Assembly: GCA_964400875.1 (NCBI GenBank) | Contig: CAYNWK010000002.1 | Location: 58,606 to 122,605, forward strand | DNA from: CAYNWK01 sp964400875 | GTDB lineage: Bacteria; Chloroflexota; Anaerolineae; Anaerolineales; UBA4823 | Direction: 5' to 3' | Length of the DNA stretch: 64,000 nucleotides | Part shown: in pieces, positions 52,805 to 61,372 of the stretch | Position numbering within the stretch: the stretch's first letter is position 1 | Layout of the letters: each line of letters starts with the position of its first letter | Made by a program: the position numbers and the translations under genes | Notes under the pieces: model-generated | What the model was told of the DNA's origin: nothing | What the model saw: only the letters and a program-made list of their open reading frames with translations | Database searches by the model: none

Positions 52805-54711
52805 GCCCGCGGCTCCTTGGGGATGACCACCGGCCGGCGAACTTTCTCGGGATCGCGCAGGGTGAACCGGTAGCCGACCCGTCCGAAATGGATCAGATCG
52901 CCATGTTGAAGGTTCGCCCCCTCTTTGGAGACCGGAGTATAGTTGATCCAGGTGCCCGCAGTGGTACCCTGATCGCAAAGCGTGAACGAGCCATCCTCTT
53001 GCCGCAATAACCGCGCGTGGAACTCTTCCACAGAGGGGTCCTCGATTACCCTGGTGGACAACGCCGGGTCGCGCCCAAAGGTCACTTCACTGGTGGTAAT
53101 CTGGATCGGAGGCGAGCTCTTTTGGTCGAGGTCTTCGGCGATCGGGAACAATAAGGCATACACTTCGTTCGCCGGCCGGCGTTGCGGCCAATGCAAACGA
53201 TTGATCCACCCCGGCAGGCGTTGGTTCGCCGCTTCGGTTTTCATTTCCACCGGCTGTGTGACCGGATCCTTCTTCCGTCTTGCCCGGCGGAATATTCTTC
53301 CGGTAGTAGGCCTGATTCTCCCACCGACGATCAACACCAATAGCAGGACTGCGCCAGCCAGGGCAACGGTGACTCCCGCCAGCACCGTCCGGTTGCGCGA
53401 AACGGTCGCCAACAGGCTCGGGGTTGGGCGTTCTATCGAGATGCGTACCGGCAGATCAACGCTGGTGTTGCTCAGACCCAGGCTGTCCACGACTTCTGCT
53501 TTCAGCGTATGTGAACCGCTGACCTCATAGTCGCTCAAATCCCAGGTGAAATCCACATAAGGTGAGGCGGTATTCTCGTCAACCAGCTGGCCGTCCGCGT
53601 AAAGGCTGGTCCGCACGATCGCGCGCTCAAAGCCATCGGGGAACTCAACCAGGACCTCCATTGGCTGCGACTGGGGGGACAGGTTCTTAACCTCTTCTTC
53701 CGGATTTTCCACCGGGCTGGTGCGTTCGATCAGCGACGGCGGGGAGACGAAAGCAACGTTCGGCGGAAGCACGGCGAGCTCGAATTCTCGTTCAGGCGTG
53801 GTTATTGTGAAATCCGGGGTCTCGATGACGGCAGCGGCGCGGTGCGTATCGCCTGAGGTGATTTGCGAAGTGTAGGTCAGGTGATAGGTGTTGCGCAGTG
53901 GCTCAAGATATTCGTCAGGGCTGGGAATCTCCTCCGTGCCCGAATAAGCGAACATCTTCCCCCCAGTTTGCAGCGCCATCGTTTCCAACTGGCTGGCGCT
54001 CTCCGAGCTGAACTGCTCTGCAGAAGCGACCAACCAGACGAACAAACGCACGCCGCGCTGGCTGGCCCGGGCAGTCAGGCTTTGCAAGCCAACGCCCAGT
54101 TCCTGAGGCGGCAAGGTGGTGACGAACAAAACCGCCCGCCCCATACCCTGGCGAGCGGACTCATCGGCGGCTATTTCCAGAGCGCGACCCATAATGTCAA
54201 AATTTGGTTCCAGCTCACGACCATCGGGTTGATAACCCTGCAGCGCCGTGAGCCAGTCGTTCGGATCTGATTGGTGGGTAATCTCGGGGCCTTCATTGGC
54301 TAACAAGCTGAGATCATCGAGAGTGGTGCCCCTGGCGCTGGCCCAATCCTCCAGGGTTTGGGACAGATGATCAAACCTGGAGAGACCGTTCACGTCGCGA
54401 ATGGAAAAGGCGGGGCCCGGATTGAACGCCACGACCAGCTGAACTCCGGGACGCATCAGCTTCAATTCCTGTACGGGTAAGGGATCGCCGTTTTCAAGGA
54501 TCGTTACGTTGGAAGGTTCGAGTCCAAAAACAAAGCCTTCCTGCGCATCGCGAACGTCGATGTATGTGGAGATTTGAGGGAAGGATCCCATCTCGAGGGG
54601 CGCCAACAATGCATGATGTCCCTCCTCGACGCTATCCTGGGCATGGCTTGTTATCGGCGCGAGGAGCAGAACAAGCAGCGTCAGGATTATCCCGCGCGGC
54701 AGTTTAAACAT
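52801..54711 (-). CDS. Exported vWA-like protein with C-terminal cytoplasmic FHA domain
   Basis: The 636-residue protein has a signal peptide (residues 1-24, ending SHA), a von Willebrand A-like region (about 85-280, VVAFNPGPAFSIRDVNG and GRAVLFVTTLPPQELG), an Ig-like domain (about 340-430), one transmembrane helix (about 438-465), and a C-terminal FHA domain (about 545-625) with FGRDP, EFHARLL and GTWINY residues that bind phospho-Thr. It could link an outer sensor to phospho-signalling inside. TGCTAAAAT ends 6 nt before the ATG, so the transcript is predicted leaderless. Confidence 0.82.
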   Translation of the reverse strand: MFKLPRGIILTLLVLLLAPITSHAQDSVEEGHHALLAPLEMGSFPQISTYIDVRDAQEGFVFGLEPSNVTILENGDPLPVQELKLMRPGVQLVVAFNPGPAFSIRDVNGLSRFDHLSQTLEDWASARGTTLDDLSLLANEGPEITHQSDPNDWLTALQGYQPDGRELEPNFDIMGRALEIAADESARQGMGRAVLFVTTLPPQELGVGLQSLTARASQRGVRLFVWLVASAEQFSSESASQLETMALQTGGKMFAYSGTEEIPSPDEYLEPLRNTYHLTYTSQITSGDTHRAAAVIETPDFTITTPEREFELAVLPPNVAFVSPPSLIERTSPVENPEEEVKNLSPQSQPMEVLVEFPDGFERAIVRTSLYADGQLVDENTASPYVDFTWDLSDYEVSGSHTLKAEVVDSLGLSNTSVDLPVRISIERPTPSLLATVSRNRTVLAGVTVALAGAVLLLVLIVGGRIRPTTGRIFRRARRKKDPVTQPVEMKTEAANQRLPGWINRLHWPQRRPANEVYALLFPIAEDLDQKSSPPIQITTSEVTFGRDPALSTRVIEDPSVEEFHARLLRQEDGSFTLCDQGTTAGTWINYTPVSKEGANLQHGDLIHFGRVGYRFTLRDPEKVRRPVVIPKEPRA

Positions 54712-54726
54712 GCTTGAATTTTAGCA
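54712..54726 (-). promoter_or_regulatory. Extended -10 promoter of the vWA-FHA gene
   Basis: Reverse strand TGC-TAAAAT, then TCAAGC and the ATG at 54711. Predicted start is the A of the ATG. No -35 match. Confidence 0.5.
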
Positions 54727-54803
54727 CATGTGCCCGGCAGGGAATTAAAACAAGGGAGGACGATGGATGACATCGTCCTCCCACGAAGATATTCCGGTGA
54801 AGG

Positions 54804-55787
54804 CTACGCTTCGATGGGTTCCGGTTCTACGGGTTCCGGTTCTACGGGTTCCGGTTCTACGGGGTCCAGCCCCATCGGTGCTCCGGGCGCCATCCGTCCG
54901 GTCAGGCGAAGATAGGTCAGCGTCCAGGATGATTCGATATAGGCGCGCAGCGCGCCGCCCAAAACCAGCAATACTGGCAGATAGACGACGAAGCAGATCG
55001 CTGACAAATAGAATCCACTACCGAAGGTTATGTCGCCAGTCCGTACAACCTCTACGACGAGCGGGGCGGCTACCAACGCCAGCGGCAGTCCGATGATAAA
55101 GCCGACTATCAGGTTGACGCCCAGGTAGAGTATCAAGGCCATCATGATCATCGAGCCGAAGTTGTTGCGGAAGACCTCCCAGCCGCGCTGCAGTCCCTCG
55201 AGGATGCCAACGTTCTCGACCACGATGGCGATGTTGGCCTGCTCGACGATTACATTAACCAGCCAGCTTATTGGGACGAGCAAGCAGAGCAGCGGGATAA
55301 GGCACAACAGGGCTATCCCGAAGGTGATCACGGTCAAGACGATGAACAAAGGAACCAGCAAGACCACGATAAACAGGATATACGCGAGGCCAACGAGCAG
55401 GTTGAGCCCGAAAACCCGCCAGAAGTACGGCATGCTGCCGCTGAACAGTTCGCCGAAGACCGGGCGCAATTCTTGTTGATCGGCCTGGTAGGTCCCGCGG
55501 ATCAGCCCAATCCGGCCGATCGTGCCCAGGAAGATGGCTATGACCACCAGGACTAAGATCACCAGGATGACCGCCCCCACGATCAAGGCGATCTGCCAAT
55601 CAGGAAGGTTGGCAAAGCCGTTGAAGAACCGCTGCATTTGGGGCGGCGCATCTGTTCGGAATGAGGATTGAAAATTCCCAGAACTGCCGCTTGTGCTGCC
55701 GCAGCCTGCCAGGATGCCGAAGATCCATAGCACCTTGTTGTCCCAAATGATGCGCCAGGCGCGCGATAAAACATTTCCGAAATCCAT
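54804..55787 (-). CDS. Polytopic membrane protein with VEPEP repeat tail
   Basis: Not recognised beyond a YciC/DUF-like membrane family. The 327-residue product has about six helices, including VGAVILVILVLVVIAIFLG, a hydrophobic stretch across about 130-195, and LILYLGVNLIVGFIIGLPLALVAAP. The last residues read DPVEPEPVEPEPVEPEPIEA, encoded by a 15-bp tandem repeat. The start is set at MDFGNVLSRAWRII, where the membrane family usually begins. It lies next to the FHA/PP2C block but is separated by a 92-bp gap. Confidence 0.6.
   Translation of the reverse strand: MDFGNVLSRAWRIIWDNKVLWIFGILAGCGSTSGSSGNFQSSFRTDAPPQMQRFFNGFANLPDWQIALIVGAVILVILVLVVIAIFLGTIGRIGLIRGTYQADQQELRPVFGELFSGSMPYFWRVFGLNLLVGLAYILFIVVLLVPLFIVLTVITFGIALLCLIPLLCLLVPISWLVNVIVEQANIAIVVENVGILEGLQRGWEVFRNNFGSMIMMALILYLGVNLIVGFIIGLPLALVAAPLVVEVVRTGDITFGSGFYLSAICFVVYLPVLLVLGGALRAYIESSWTLTYLRLTGRMAPGAPMGLDPVEPEPVEPEPVEPEPIEA
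54816..54860. repeat. 15-bp tandem repeat, three exact copies
   Basis: GGGTTCCGGTTCTAC occurs at 54816, 54831 and 54846, with a partial copy on either side. On the reverse strand it encodes VEPEP units at the C-terminus of the membrane protein. Copy number may vary between strains by slippage. Confidence 0.85.
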
Positions 55788-55828
55788 TTTGCATTCTCCT
55801 TCTGTCTAAGAGCGAACGATTAATCTTC

Positions 55829-55919
55829 TAGGAGTTACCCAGTTCAAGGAGAAGGGGTCTGTTTGGGGGGCTACGTCAGCCAAAACACACCCAACCCTCC
55901 TCCAAATGCGTAAGTCCTA
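55829..55919 (+). mobile_element. TTACGCA MITE with target duplication TCTTC (copy 8)
   Basis: The 91-bp element has near-perfect terminal repeats TAGGAGTTACCCA / TGCGTAAGTCCTA, flanked by TCTTC at 55824-55828 and again at 55920-55924. It lies between guaA and the membrane protein gene, both leftward. Confidence 0.8.
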
Positions 55920-55936
55920 TCTTCTTATATATACGC

Positions 55937-57517
55937 TTATTCCCATTCAATCGTCGCGGGCGGTTTACTGGTTATATCATAGACCACCCGGTTGACACCG
56001 GGGACTTCGTTGACGATGCGGTTGGCGATGCGGGCCAGCAAATCGTAGGGCAGGCGCGCCCAATCTGCGGTCATGAAATCGTCAGTTGAGACTGCTCGTA
56101 AAGCAATGGTCTCCTGGTAGGTTCTGAGATCGCCCATCACGCCTACCGAGCGCACCGGCAAAAGCACCGCGAAAGCCTGGGCGATGGCTAGGGGTTCATC
56201 CTCGCCGTGTTTTCGATCGATCAGCCCATTTGCTCTCAGTTCGGTGGTCAGGATTGCGTCGGCTGCGCGCAGGCGGTCGATTCGCTCCGGGGTGACTTCG
56301 CCCAGACAGCGGACTGCCAGTCCCGGACCAGGGAATGGCTGCCGCCAAACCAGCTGCGCTGGCAAGCCCAGCGCTTCCCCAACCGCTCGGACCTCATCCT
56401 TGAACAGATAGCGCAGCGGTTCCACCAGTTCTAAGGACATATCCTCCGGCAGACCCCCAACGTTATGATGGGTCTTGATGCGCGCCGCTTGGGCCCGATC
56501 TGGCGCGCTGGATTCGACCACGTCCGGGTAGATTGTGCCCTGAACCAGATACCCGGGCGAGCCTAGCTGGCGCGCCTGGGCTTCGAAGATGCGGATGAAG
56601 CGCTCGCCGATCACACGACGTTTTTCTTCCGGGTCGGCGATCGCCCGCAACGCGCCGTTAAATTCGCCGGCTGCATCGACCGCGATCAGCTCCACGCCCA
56701 GGGCATCCTGGAAGGCGCCGACCACTTGAGCACTTTCTCCCTGGCGCAGCAAGCCGGTGTCGACAAACACCGCGGCCAGCTGGTCGCCCACGGCCCGGTA
56801 GACCAGGGCAGTCGCCACGCTGGAATCGACGCCGCCGCTCACCGCGGAGAGCACCCGTTCTCCGCCGACCTGCGCCCGGATGCGAGCCACGCTCTCGGCG
56901 ACGATCGATTCCGGCGTCCAATCGGCGGCGGCGCCGCAAACCTCCAGGACGAATTGTCGCAAAACCTCGCTCCCCTGCGGAGTATGCCGGACCTCGGGAT
57001 GGAACTGCAGCCCGTAATACCCTCGCAGCGGGTCGCCGATAACGGCGACCGGAGAATTATCACTTTTCGCCAGGATACGAAAGCCGTCCGGAGGCGCTTC
57101 TATACGATCGCCGTGAGACATCCAAACCTGCCGGACACCGGTTGGCAGCAGCGCGTTGGGTCGAACCGTCTCCAGCTGTGCCGCGCCAAATTCACGTTCC
57201 GCTGCAGGCGCCACCCTCCCGCCTAGCGCGTGGGTCAACGCTTGCATGCCGTAGCAGATCCCCAGGACCGGCGCGCCGCTCTGCAAGACGTACCCCGGAA
57301 TCTGGGGCGCGCCAGGCTCGTAAACCGAAGCCGGACCGCCGGAGAGAACAAAGCCCTTGGGGTTCAGTGCCATCACAGAGGATGGCGGTGCGTCCCAGGG
57401 GAACAGCTCGCAGTAGACGTGAACTTCGCGAATCCGGCGGGCGATCAGCTGGGCGTATTGGGATCCGAAGTCCAATACAACGACGGCATCGTGGTTGTGG
57501 GAAATGGAATCGTTCAT
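55937..57517 (-). CDS. guaA: GMP synthase (glutamine-hydrolysing)
   Basis: The 526-residue enzyme has an N-terminal glutamine amidotransferase (DFGSQYAQLIARRIRE; catalytic Cys in GICYGMQAL; His-Glu at LQFHPEV) and a C-terminal ATP pyrophosphatase with SGGVDSSVATAL (about 224-235), then the dimerisation domain with MTADWARLPYD. It makes GMP from XMP. GGAG lies 5 nt before ATG 57517. It follows xpt by 28 bp, so it is likely the second gene of a purine operon. Confidence 0.95.
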   Translation of the reverse strand: MNDSISHNHDAVVVLDFGSQYAQLIARRIREVHVYCELFPWDAPPSSVMALNPKGFVLSGGPASVYEPGAPQIPGYVLQSGAPVLGICYGMQALTHALGGRVAPAAEREFGAAQLETVRPNALLPTGVRQVWMSHGDRIEAPPDGFRILAKSDNSPVAVIGDPLRGYYGLQFHPEVRHTPQGSEVLRQFVLEVCGAAADWTPESIVAESVARIRAQVGGERVLSAVSGGVDSSVATALVYRAVGDQLAAVFVDTGLLRQGESAQVVGAFQDALGVELIAVDAAGEFNGALRAIADPEEKRRVIGERFIRIFEAQARQLGSPGYLVQGTIYPDVVESSAPDRAQAARIKTHHNVGGLPEDMSLELVEPLRYLFKDEVRAVGEALGLPAQLVWRQPFPGPGLAVRCLGEVTPERIDRLRAADAILTTELRANGLIDRKHGEDEPLAIAQAFAVLLPVRSVGVMGDLRTYQETIALRAVSTDDFMTADWARLPYDLLARIANRIVNEVPGVNRVVYDITSKPPATIEWE

Positions 57518-57545
57518 CGATTCTCCAACTGGTCCAGCATGTGGA

Positions 57546-58118
57546 TCAATCCTCAAAGAGGATCTCATCCCCTTCCATAGCGCGGATCGCCGCCAGGGAT
57601 TCGATCGGCACGTTCAAGTAGCTTAACGCCTGCCGGCCTCCTTCGAACGTCTTCTCGATCACGGCTCCAATTCCTACAATTTTGGCGCCGGCCGTTTGCG
57701 CCAGCCGCACCAACCCCAGGATCGTCGCGCCGGTGGCGAGGAAGTCATCGATGATCAAAATACGTTCGTTGCTTCCCAGGTACTCGGGGGAGATGATTAA
57801 TTCCACCGTACGCCCCTTGGTGTGGGATGGGGTCAAGGTTAAAAACACCTGGTCCGGCATCGTGATCGGCTTATTCTTACGGGCGTAGACCACCGGCACT
57901 CCCATATGAAGCGCCGTGGTCACCGCAGGGGCGATTCCGGAGATCTCGGCCGTCAGGACTTTGGTAGCGCCCACATTCTGGAAACGCCGGGCAAATTCCA
58001 GGCCGCACGCATCCATCAAAACGGGATCGACCTGATGGTTGATGAAGCCATCTACCTTCAGGATACCGCCTCCTAAATTTTGACCATCACGCAGAATGCG
58101 TTCTTTGAGAACCTGCAT
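57546..58118 (-). CDS. xpt: Xanthine phosphoribosyltransferase
   Basis: The 190-residue protein starts MQVLKERILRDGQ and has the PRPP loop IDDFLATGATILG (about 127-139) typical of Xpt. It salvages xanthine to XMP, which guaA then converts to GMP, so the pair form a short path. AAGGAGG lies 6 nt before the ATG. No purine-riboswitch core was seen upstream; two MITE copies fill that gap instead. Confidence 0.92.
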   Translation of the reverse strand: MQVLKERILRDGQNLGGGILKVDGFINHQVDPVLMDACGLEFARRFQNVGATKVLTAEISGIAPAVTTALHMGVPVVYARKNKPITMPDQVFLTLTPSHTKGRTVELIISPEYLGSNERILIIDDFLATGATILGLVRLAQTAGAKIVGIGAVIEKTFEGGRQALSYLNVPIESLAAIRAMEGDEILFED

Positions 58119-58196
58119 CCAAGCCTCCTTCGGTTGCGCTGATGTTAATTCGATAGAACTTATCTGTTTGAATGAGCTATGGGGGTTTTTCTTGAT

Positions 58197-58273
58197 GTTG
58201 ACTTACGCAATAGGTGGGAGTTTTTGGGCAGCCCACACCATATCAATCTTTTCTCTGAAAGGCGTAACCTGAT
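58197..58273 (+). repeat. Degenerate TTACGCA MITE (copy 9)
   Basis: TTGACTTACGCA (58198-58209) and GGCGTAACCTGA (58261-58272) are decayed terminal repeats around a short TGGG/CCCA core. It is directly followed by copy 10. The pair occupy most of the 58119-58444 gap between xpt and maf. Confidence 0.5.
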
Positions 58274-58277
58274 CGGT

Positions 58278-58370
58278 GAGGAGTTACGCAGTTCTCCAAG
58301 AAAGTAGGTATGTTTGGACAGGCGAAGTCTGTCCAAACACCCTCTTCCTCCCTCAAGTGCGTAAGTCCTT
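58278..58370 (+). mobile_element. TTACGCA MITE with target duplication TCGGT (copy 10)
   Basis: The 93-bp element begins GAGGAGTTACGCAG and ends GTGCGTAAGTCCTT. Its core is a perfect 11-bp inverted repeat TGTTTGGACAG / CTGTCCAAACA (58311-58321 with 58329-58339). TCGGT at 58273-58277 is repeated at 58371-58375. Confidence 0.82.
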
Positions 58371-58428
58371 TCGGTATAGATTGTACATCGGCTGCGGTGA
58401 ATGGGCTAGGGGTATGGAGTAGGGAATA

Positions 58429-58437
58429 TGTTAGAAT
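58429..58437 (+). promoter_or_regulatory. Extended -10 promoter of maf (leaderless)
   Basis: TGT-TAGAAT (58429-58437), then CCTGAAC and the maf ATG at 58445, giving a transcription start on the ATG. No Shine-Dalgarno sequence precedes it. Confidence 0.5.
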
Positions 58438-58444
58438 CCTGAAC

Positions 58445-59092
58445 ATGCTGGTCTTAGCCTCCAAATCACCCCGCCGGCGAGCCTTGCTCGACCTGGCCGG
58501 GTGGCCTTACCGCCTCGCCTCACCAGTAGAGCTGGACGAGAGTATTTTGCCGGGCGAATCACCCCGCCAGTACGTGTTGAGGCTGGCCCAGCTAAAAGCT
58601 CTGGCGAGCACAGCGGGAGCATCGCCTGGAGACCTGGTCCTCGGCGCAGACACGACCGTCGTACTCCAGGACGAGATCCTGGGCAAACCAGCTGACGCCG
58701 ATGAAGCCAAAGCGATGTTGAGGCGTTTGCGCGGCCAGGTTCATCAAGTCTATACAGCCCTCGCCCTGATACGCGCCGGTGTACCGGATCAACCGCTGAT
58801 CGATCTTTGCGTCACTGACGTAACTATGCGGGCGTATTCGGACGAAGAGCTGGACGACTACGTGGCTTCAGGCGACCCGCTGGACAAAGCAGGCGGGTAC
58901 GCCATCCAGCATACGGGTTTCGCTCCGGTGGAGCGTATTGCGGGTTGCTACGCCAACGTCGTTGGGCTGCCCTTGTGCCATCTCACCCGGCTGCTCTGCC
59001 AGTTGGGCATCCCGCCTGCGCCGGATTTGCCGTATACTTGCCAGGCTAAGTTTGATTATGAATGCGCAGTCGAACAAGTGGTTTTAAACTGA
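58445..59092 (+). CDS. maf: Maf-family nucleoside triphosphate pyrophosphatase
   Basis: The 215-residue product has the Maf start LASKSPRRRALLDLAGW, GADTTVVLQDEILGKP (active-site Asp) and the C-terminal GCYANVVGLPL. It hydrolyses non-standard or pyrimidine dNTPs to the monophosphate and is linked to septum formation. The start is set by this homology and by the promoter; the open frame extends further upstream through the MITE, which is not coding. The PBP gene starts 5 nt after its stop, so the two are coupled. Confidence 0.9.
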   Translation: MLVLASKSPRRRALLDLAGWPYRLASPVELDESILPGESPRQYVLRLAQLKALASTAGASPGDLVLGADTTVVLQDEILGKPADADEAKAMLRRLRGQVHQVYTALALIRAGVPDQPLIDLCVTDVTMRAYSDEELDDYVASGDPLDKAGGYAIQHTGFAPVERIAGCYANVVGLPLCHLTRLLCQLGIPPAPDLPYTCQAKFDYECAVEQVVLN

Positions 59093-59096
59093 GAAC

Positions 59097-61319
59097 ATGA
59101 AAATGCGCCAATGGAGCATTTTGCTCCTTTTATTTTTTTTAATCGCCGGCTGCCAGGGAGCGCCTTCGACCGAAGAGAACACGCCGCTGCCGCTCTCCAG
59201 TCCCACGCTGCCCGAGCCGGGGGTCGATTCGTTTCAAGCCCCTGACGTTGAAGCGGCCGCGCGGGCTTACCTGGACGACTGGGAAGCCGAAGATTACCCG
59301 GCGATGTACGCCATGCTCACCGCGCTGAGCAAGGACGCTATCGACGAGGAACAGTTCACGGCGCGTTACCGGGAGACCGCCGCGGAAGCCGCCATGAGCG
59401 ATGTCGAGACGCACGTGCTCTCTTCGTTGACCCAGTCCCGCAGCGCGCAGGTATCTTACCGGGTGATCCTGCACAGCGCGTTGGTTGGGGAGATCCAGCG
59501 CGATACCACCATGAACCTCACGCTGGAAGATCAGGTCTGGCATGTACAGTGGGACGACGCGTTGATCTTGCCGGAGTTGAGCGGCGGCAACTCACTGCGT
59601 ATGGATTACAAGCTTCCCTCTCGGGGGAATATCTACGACATTAACGGCAGCGCGCTGGTCGCCCAGGCCGATGCTACCGCTATCGGCCTCTTCCCCGACC
59701 AGATCGACGAAGATCAGGGCGACTTGCTGTTCAGTGAAATCTTTCGCCTGACGGGCATCTATCCAGATACGCTCGATGCTATGTTGGAGAATTTCCCCTC
59801 CGGGGCAGGCTGGTATTTGCCGCTGCGGGCCGTTCCTGCCGACCTGGTGCAACAGCGTCTCAACGTGCTCTCCGGGTTGTCCGGGCTGGTGATGGAGCCT
59901 TTCCGCTCGCGCTTCTACTTTGACGGGGGCGTTGCGCCTCACGTGGTGGGCTACGTCAGTTCGATCCAGGCCGAGGAAGTGGAGGAGTACCGCCGCAAAG
60001 GCTACCGGGTTGACGAGCGCGTTGGGCAGATGGGCCTGGAGGAATGGGGGGAGGAATACCTCTCCGGCGTGCGCGGCGGCGCGCTGTACGTGGTCGATCC
60101 GGAGGGATTGGTGGTCACCAAACTGGCCGAGTCGTCCACGGAAGCGGCGCAATCGATCACCACAACTATCGACAAGGAGTTGCAGCTGGGCGTGCAGCAG
60201 GCCCTGGACGGCTTTCTGGGCGCAGCCGTGGTCCTGGAACGCGACACCGGTCGTGTCCTGGCGATGGCCTCTTCCCCCGGGTTCGACCCGAACATGTTCG
60301 AGCCGACCAACCTCAACAGCCAGCCTCAGATCGAGGCTTTATTCGACACCAATACCATCCCTCTGCTGAACCGCGCCACCCAGGGACAATACCCGCTTGG
60401 CTCAGTATTCAAGATCATCACGATGTCTGCCGCCCTGGAGAGCGGCTTATATACCCCGGAAACCACCTATGAGTGCGGCTACGACTTTAAAGAGCTGCAG
60501 GGCTTAACCCTGTACGACTGGACCTGGGACCATTTCCAGCAAGACGGCAGGACCCAGCCCTCTGGAACGCTCACACTGCCGGAAGGCTTGATGCGATCCT
60601 GCAACCCCTATTTTTGGCACATCGGGCTGGACCTCTACAATCAGGGTATGACTTCCGAGATCTCCGACATGGCGAAAGGCTTTGGGCTGGGCAGCACGAC
60701 AGGATTCGAGCTTTTCGATGATGAAGGTCAAATCCCCGTCCCGGAAAACCAGATCGACGCGACCAACTTTGCCATCGGTCAGGGGTCTACGCTGGTCACG
60801 CCTCTTCAAGTCGCCGATTTCGTCGCCGCCGTGGGCAACGGCGGCACCCTGTACACCCCGCAGGTGATCGAATCGATCGCTCCCCCGGGCGGGGAACCCA
60901 CTGTCAGCTTTGAACCCAAGGTGCGCGGCGAGCTTCCCGTCAGCCAGGAAACGCTCAAGACCGTGCAGGACGCCATGGTCAGCGTGATCGAGAACCGCCG
61001 GGGGACAGCCTGGCACGTTTTCCCCAACTTCCCCTACCCCGTCGCCGGCAAGACCGGCACCGCCCAAGATCCCCCGCGTGATCCCCACGCCTGGTTCGCC
61101 GGTTACACCTTTGCCAACCGGGAGAATAAACCGGACATCGCCATCGCCGTGATCATCGAAAACATCGGTGAAGGCTCGGATTACGCCGCGCCGATCTTCA
61201 AAGGCATCGTACAGCTCTATTTCTCCGGGCAGCGCAACGCCTTGCCCTGGGAATCCCAGCCGGGTGTCTGGAAGACGCCCATTCCCGACGTCACCGAGAC
61301 GCCTGAATCCGATGGATAG
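59097..61319 (+). CDS. Class B penicillin-binding protein with NTF2-like MecA domain (lipoprotein)
   Basis: The 740-residue protein starts with a lipoprotein signal ending LIAGC, then an NTF2-like MecA_N domain (about 50-160), a dimerisation domain (about 165-330) and a transpeptidase domain with SVFK (Ser436, Lys439), SCN (Ser501, Asn503) and KTGT (Lys652). It crosslinks peptidoglycan. The MecA-like domain recalls low-affinity PBPs, but resistance cannot be judged from sequence. It is coupled to maf, so septal or cell-wall growth is the likely setting. Peptidoglycan is present in some but not all Chloroflexota. Confidence 0.92.
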   Translation: MKMRQWSILLLLFFLIAGCQGAPSTEENTPLPLSSPTLPEPGVDSFQAPDVEAAARAYLDDWEAEDYPAMYAMLTALSKDAIDEEQFTARYRETAAEAAMSDVETHVLSSLTQSRSAQVSYRVILHSALVGEIQRDTTMNLTLEDQVWHVQWDDALILPELSGGNSLRMDYKLPSRGNIYDINGSALVAQADATAIGLFPDQIDEDQGDLLFSEIFRLTGIYPDTLDAMLENFPSGAGWYLPLRAVPADLVQQRLNVLSGLSGLVMEPFRSRFYFDGGVAPHVVGYVSSIQAEEVEEYRRKGYRVDERVGQMGLEEWGEEYLSGVRGGALYVVDPEGLVVTKLAESSTEAAQSITTTIDKELQLGVQQALDGFLGAAVVLERDTGRVLAMASSPGFDPNMFEPTNLNSQPQIEALFDTNTIPLLNRATQGQYPLGSVFKIITMSAALESGLYTPETTYECGYDFKELQGLTLYDWTWDHFQQDGRTQPSGTLTLPEGLMRSCNPYFWHIGLDLYNQGMTSEISDMAKGFGLGSTTGFELFDDEGQIPVPENQIDATNFAIGQGSTLVTPLQVADFVAAVGNGGTLYTPQVIESIAPPGGEPTVSFEPKVRGELPVSQETLKTVQDAMVSVIENRRGTAWHVFPNFPYPVAGKTGTAQDPPRDPHAWFAGYTFANRENKPDIAIAVIIENIGEGSDYAAPIFKGIVQLYFSGQRNALPWESQPGVWKTPIPDVTETPESDG

Positions 61320-61372
61320 TACTTTTTGTTGCGCCGCTCGCCCTGCGAAGGAGGAGTTCAGGAGGTTGCTCG

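Noticed and set aside
54730..54915. Forward-strand Gly/Ser/Thr-repeat small protein
   Set aside because: It is the antisense reading of the VEPEP tandem repeat in the membrane protein gene and has no ribosome site.
58119..58444. Purine riboswitch upstream of xpt
   Set aside because: I saw no conserved three-way junction core. The gap is filled by two MITE copies and the maf promoter.
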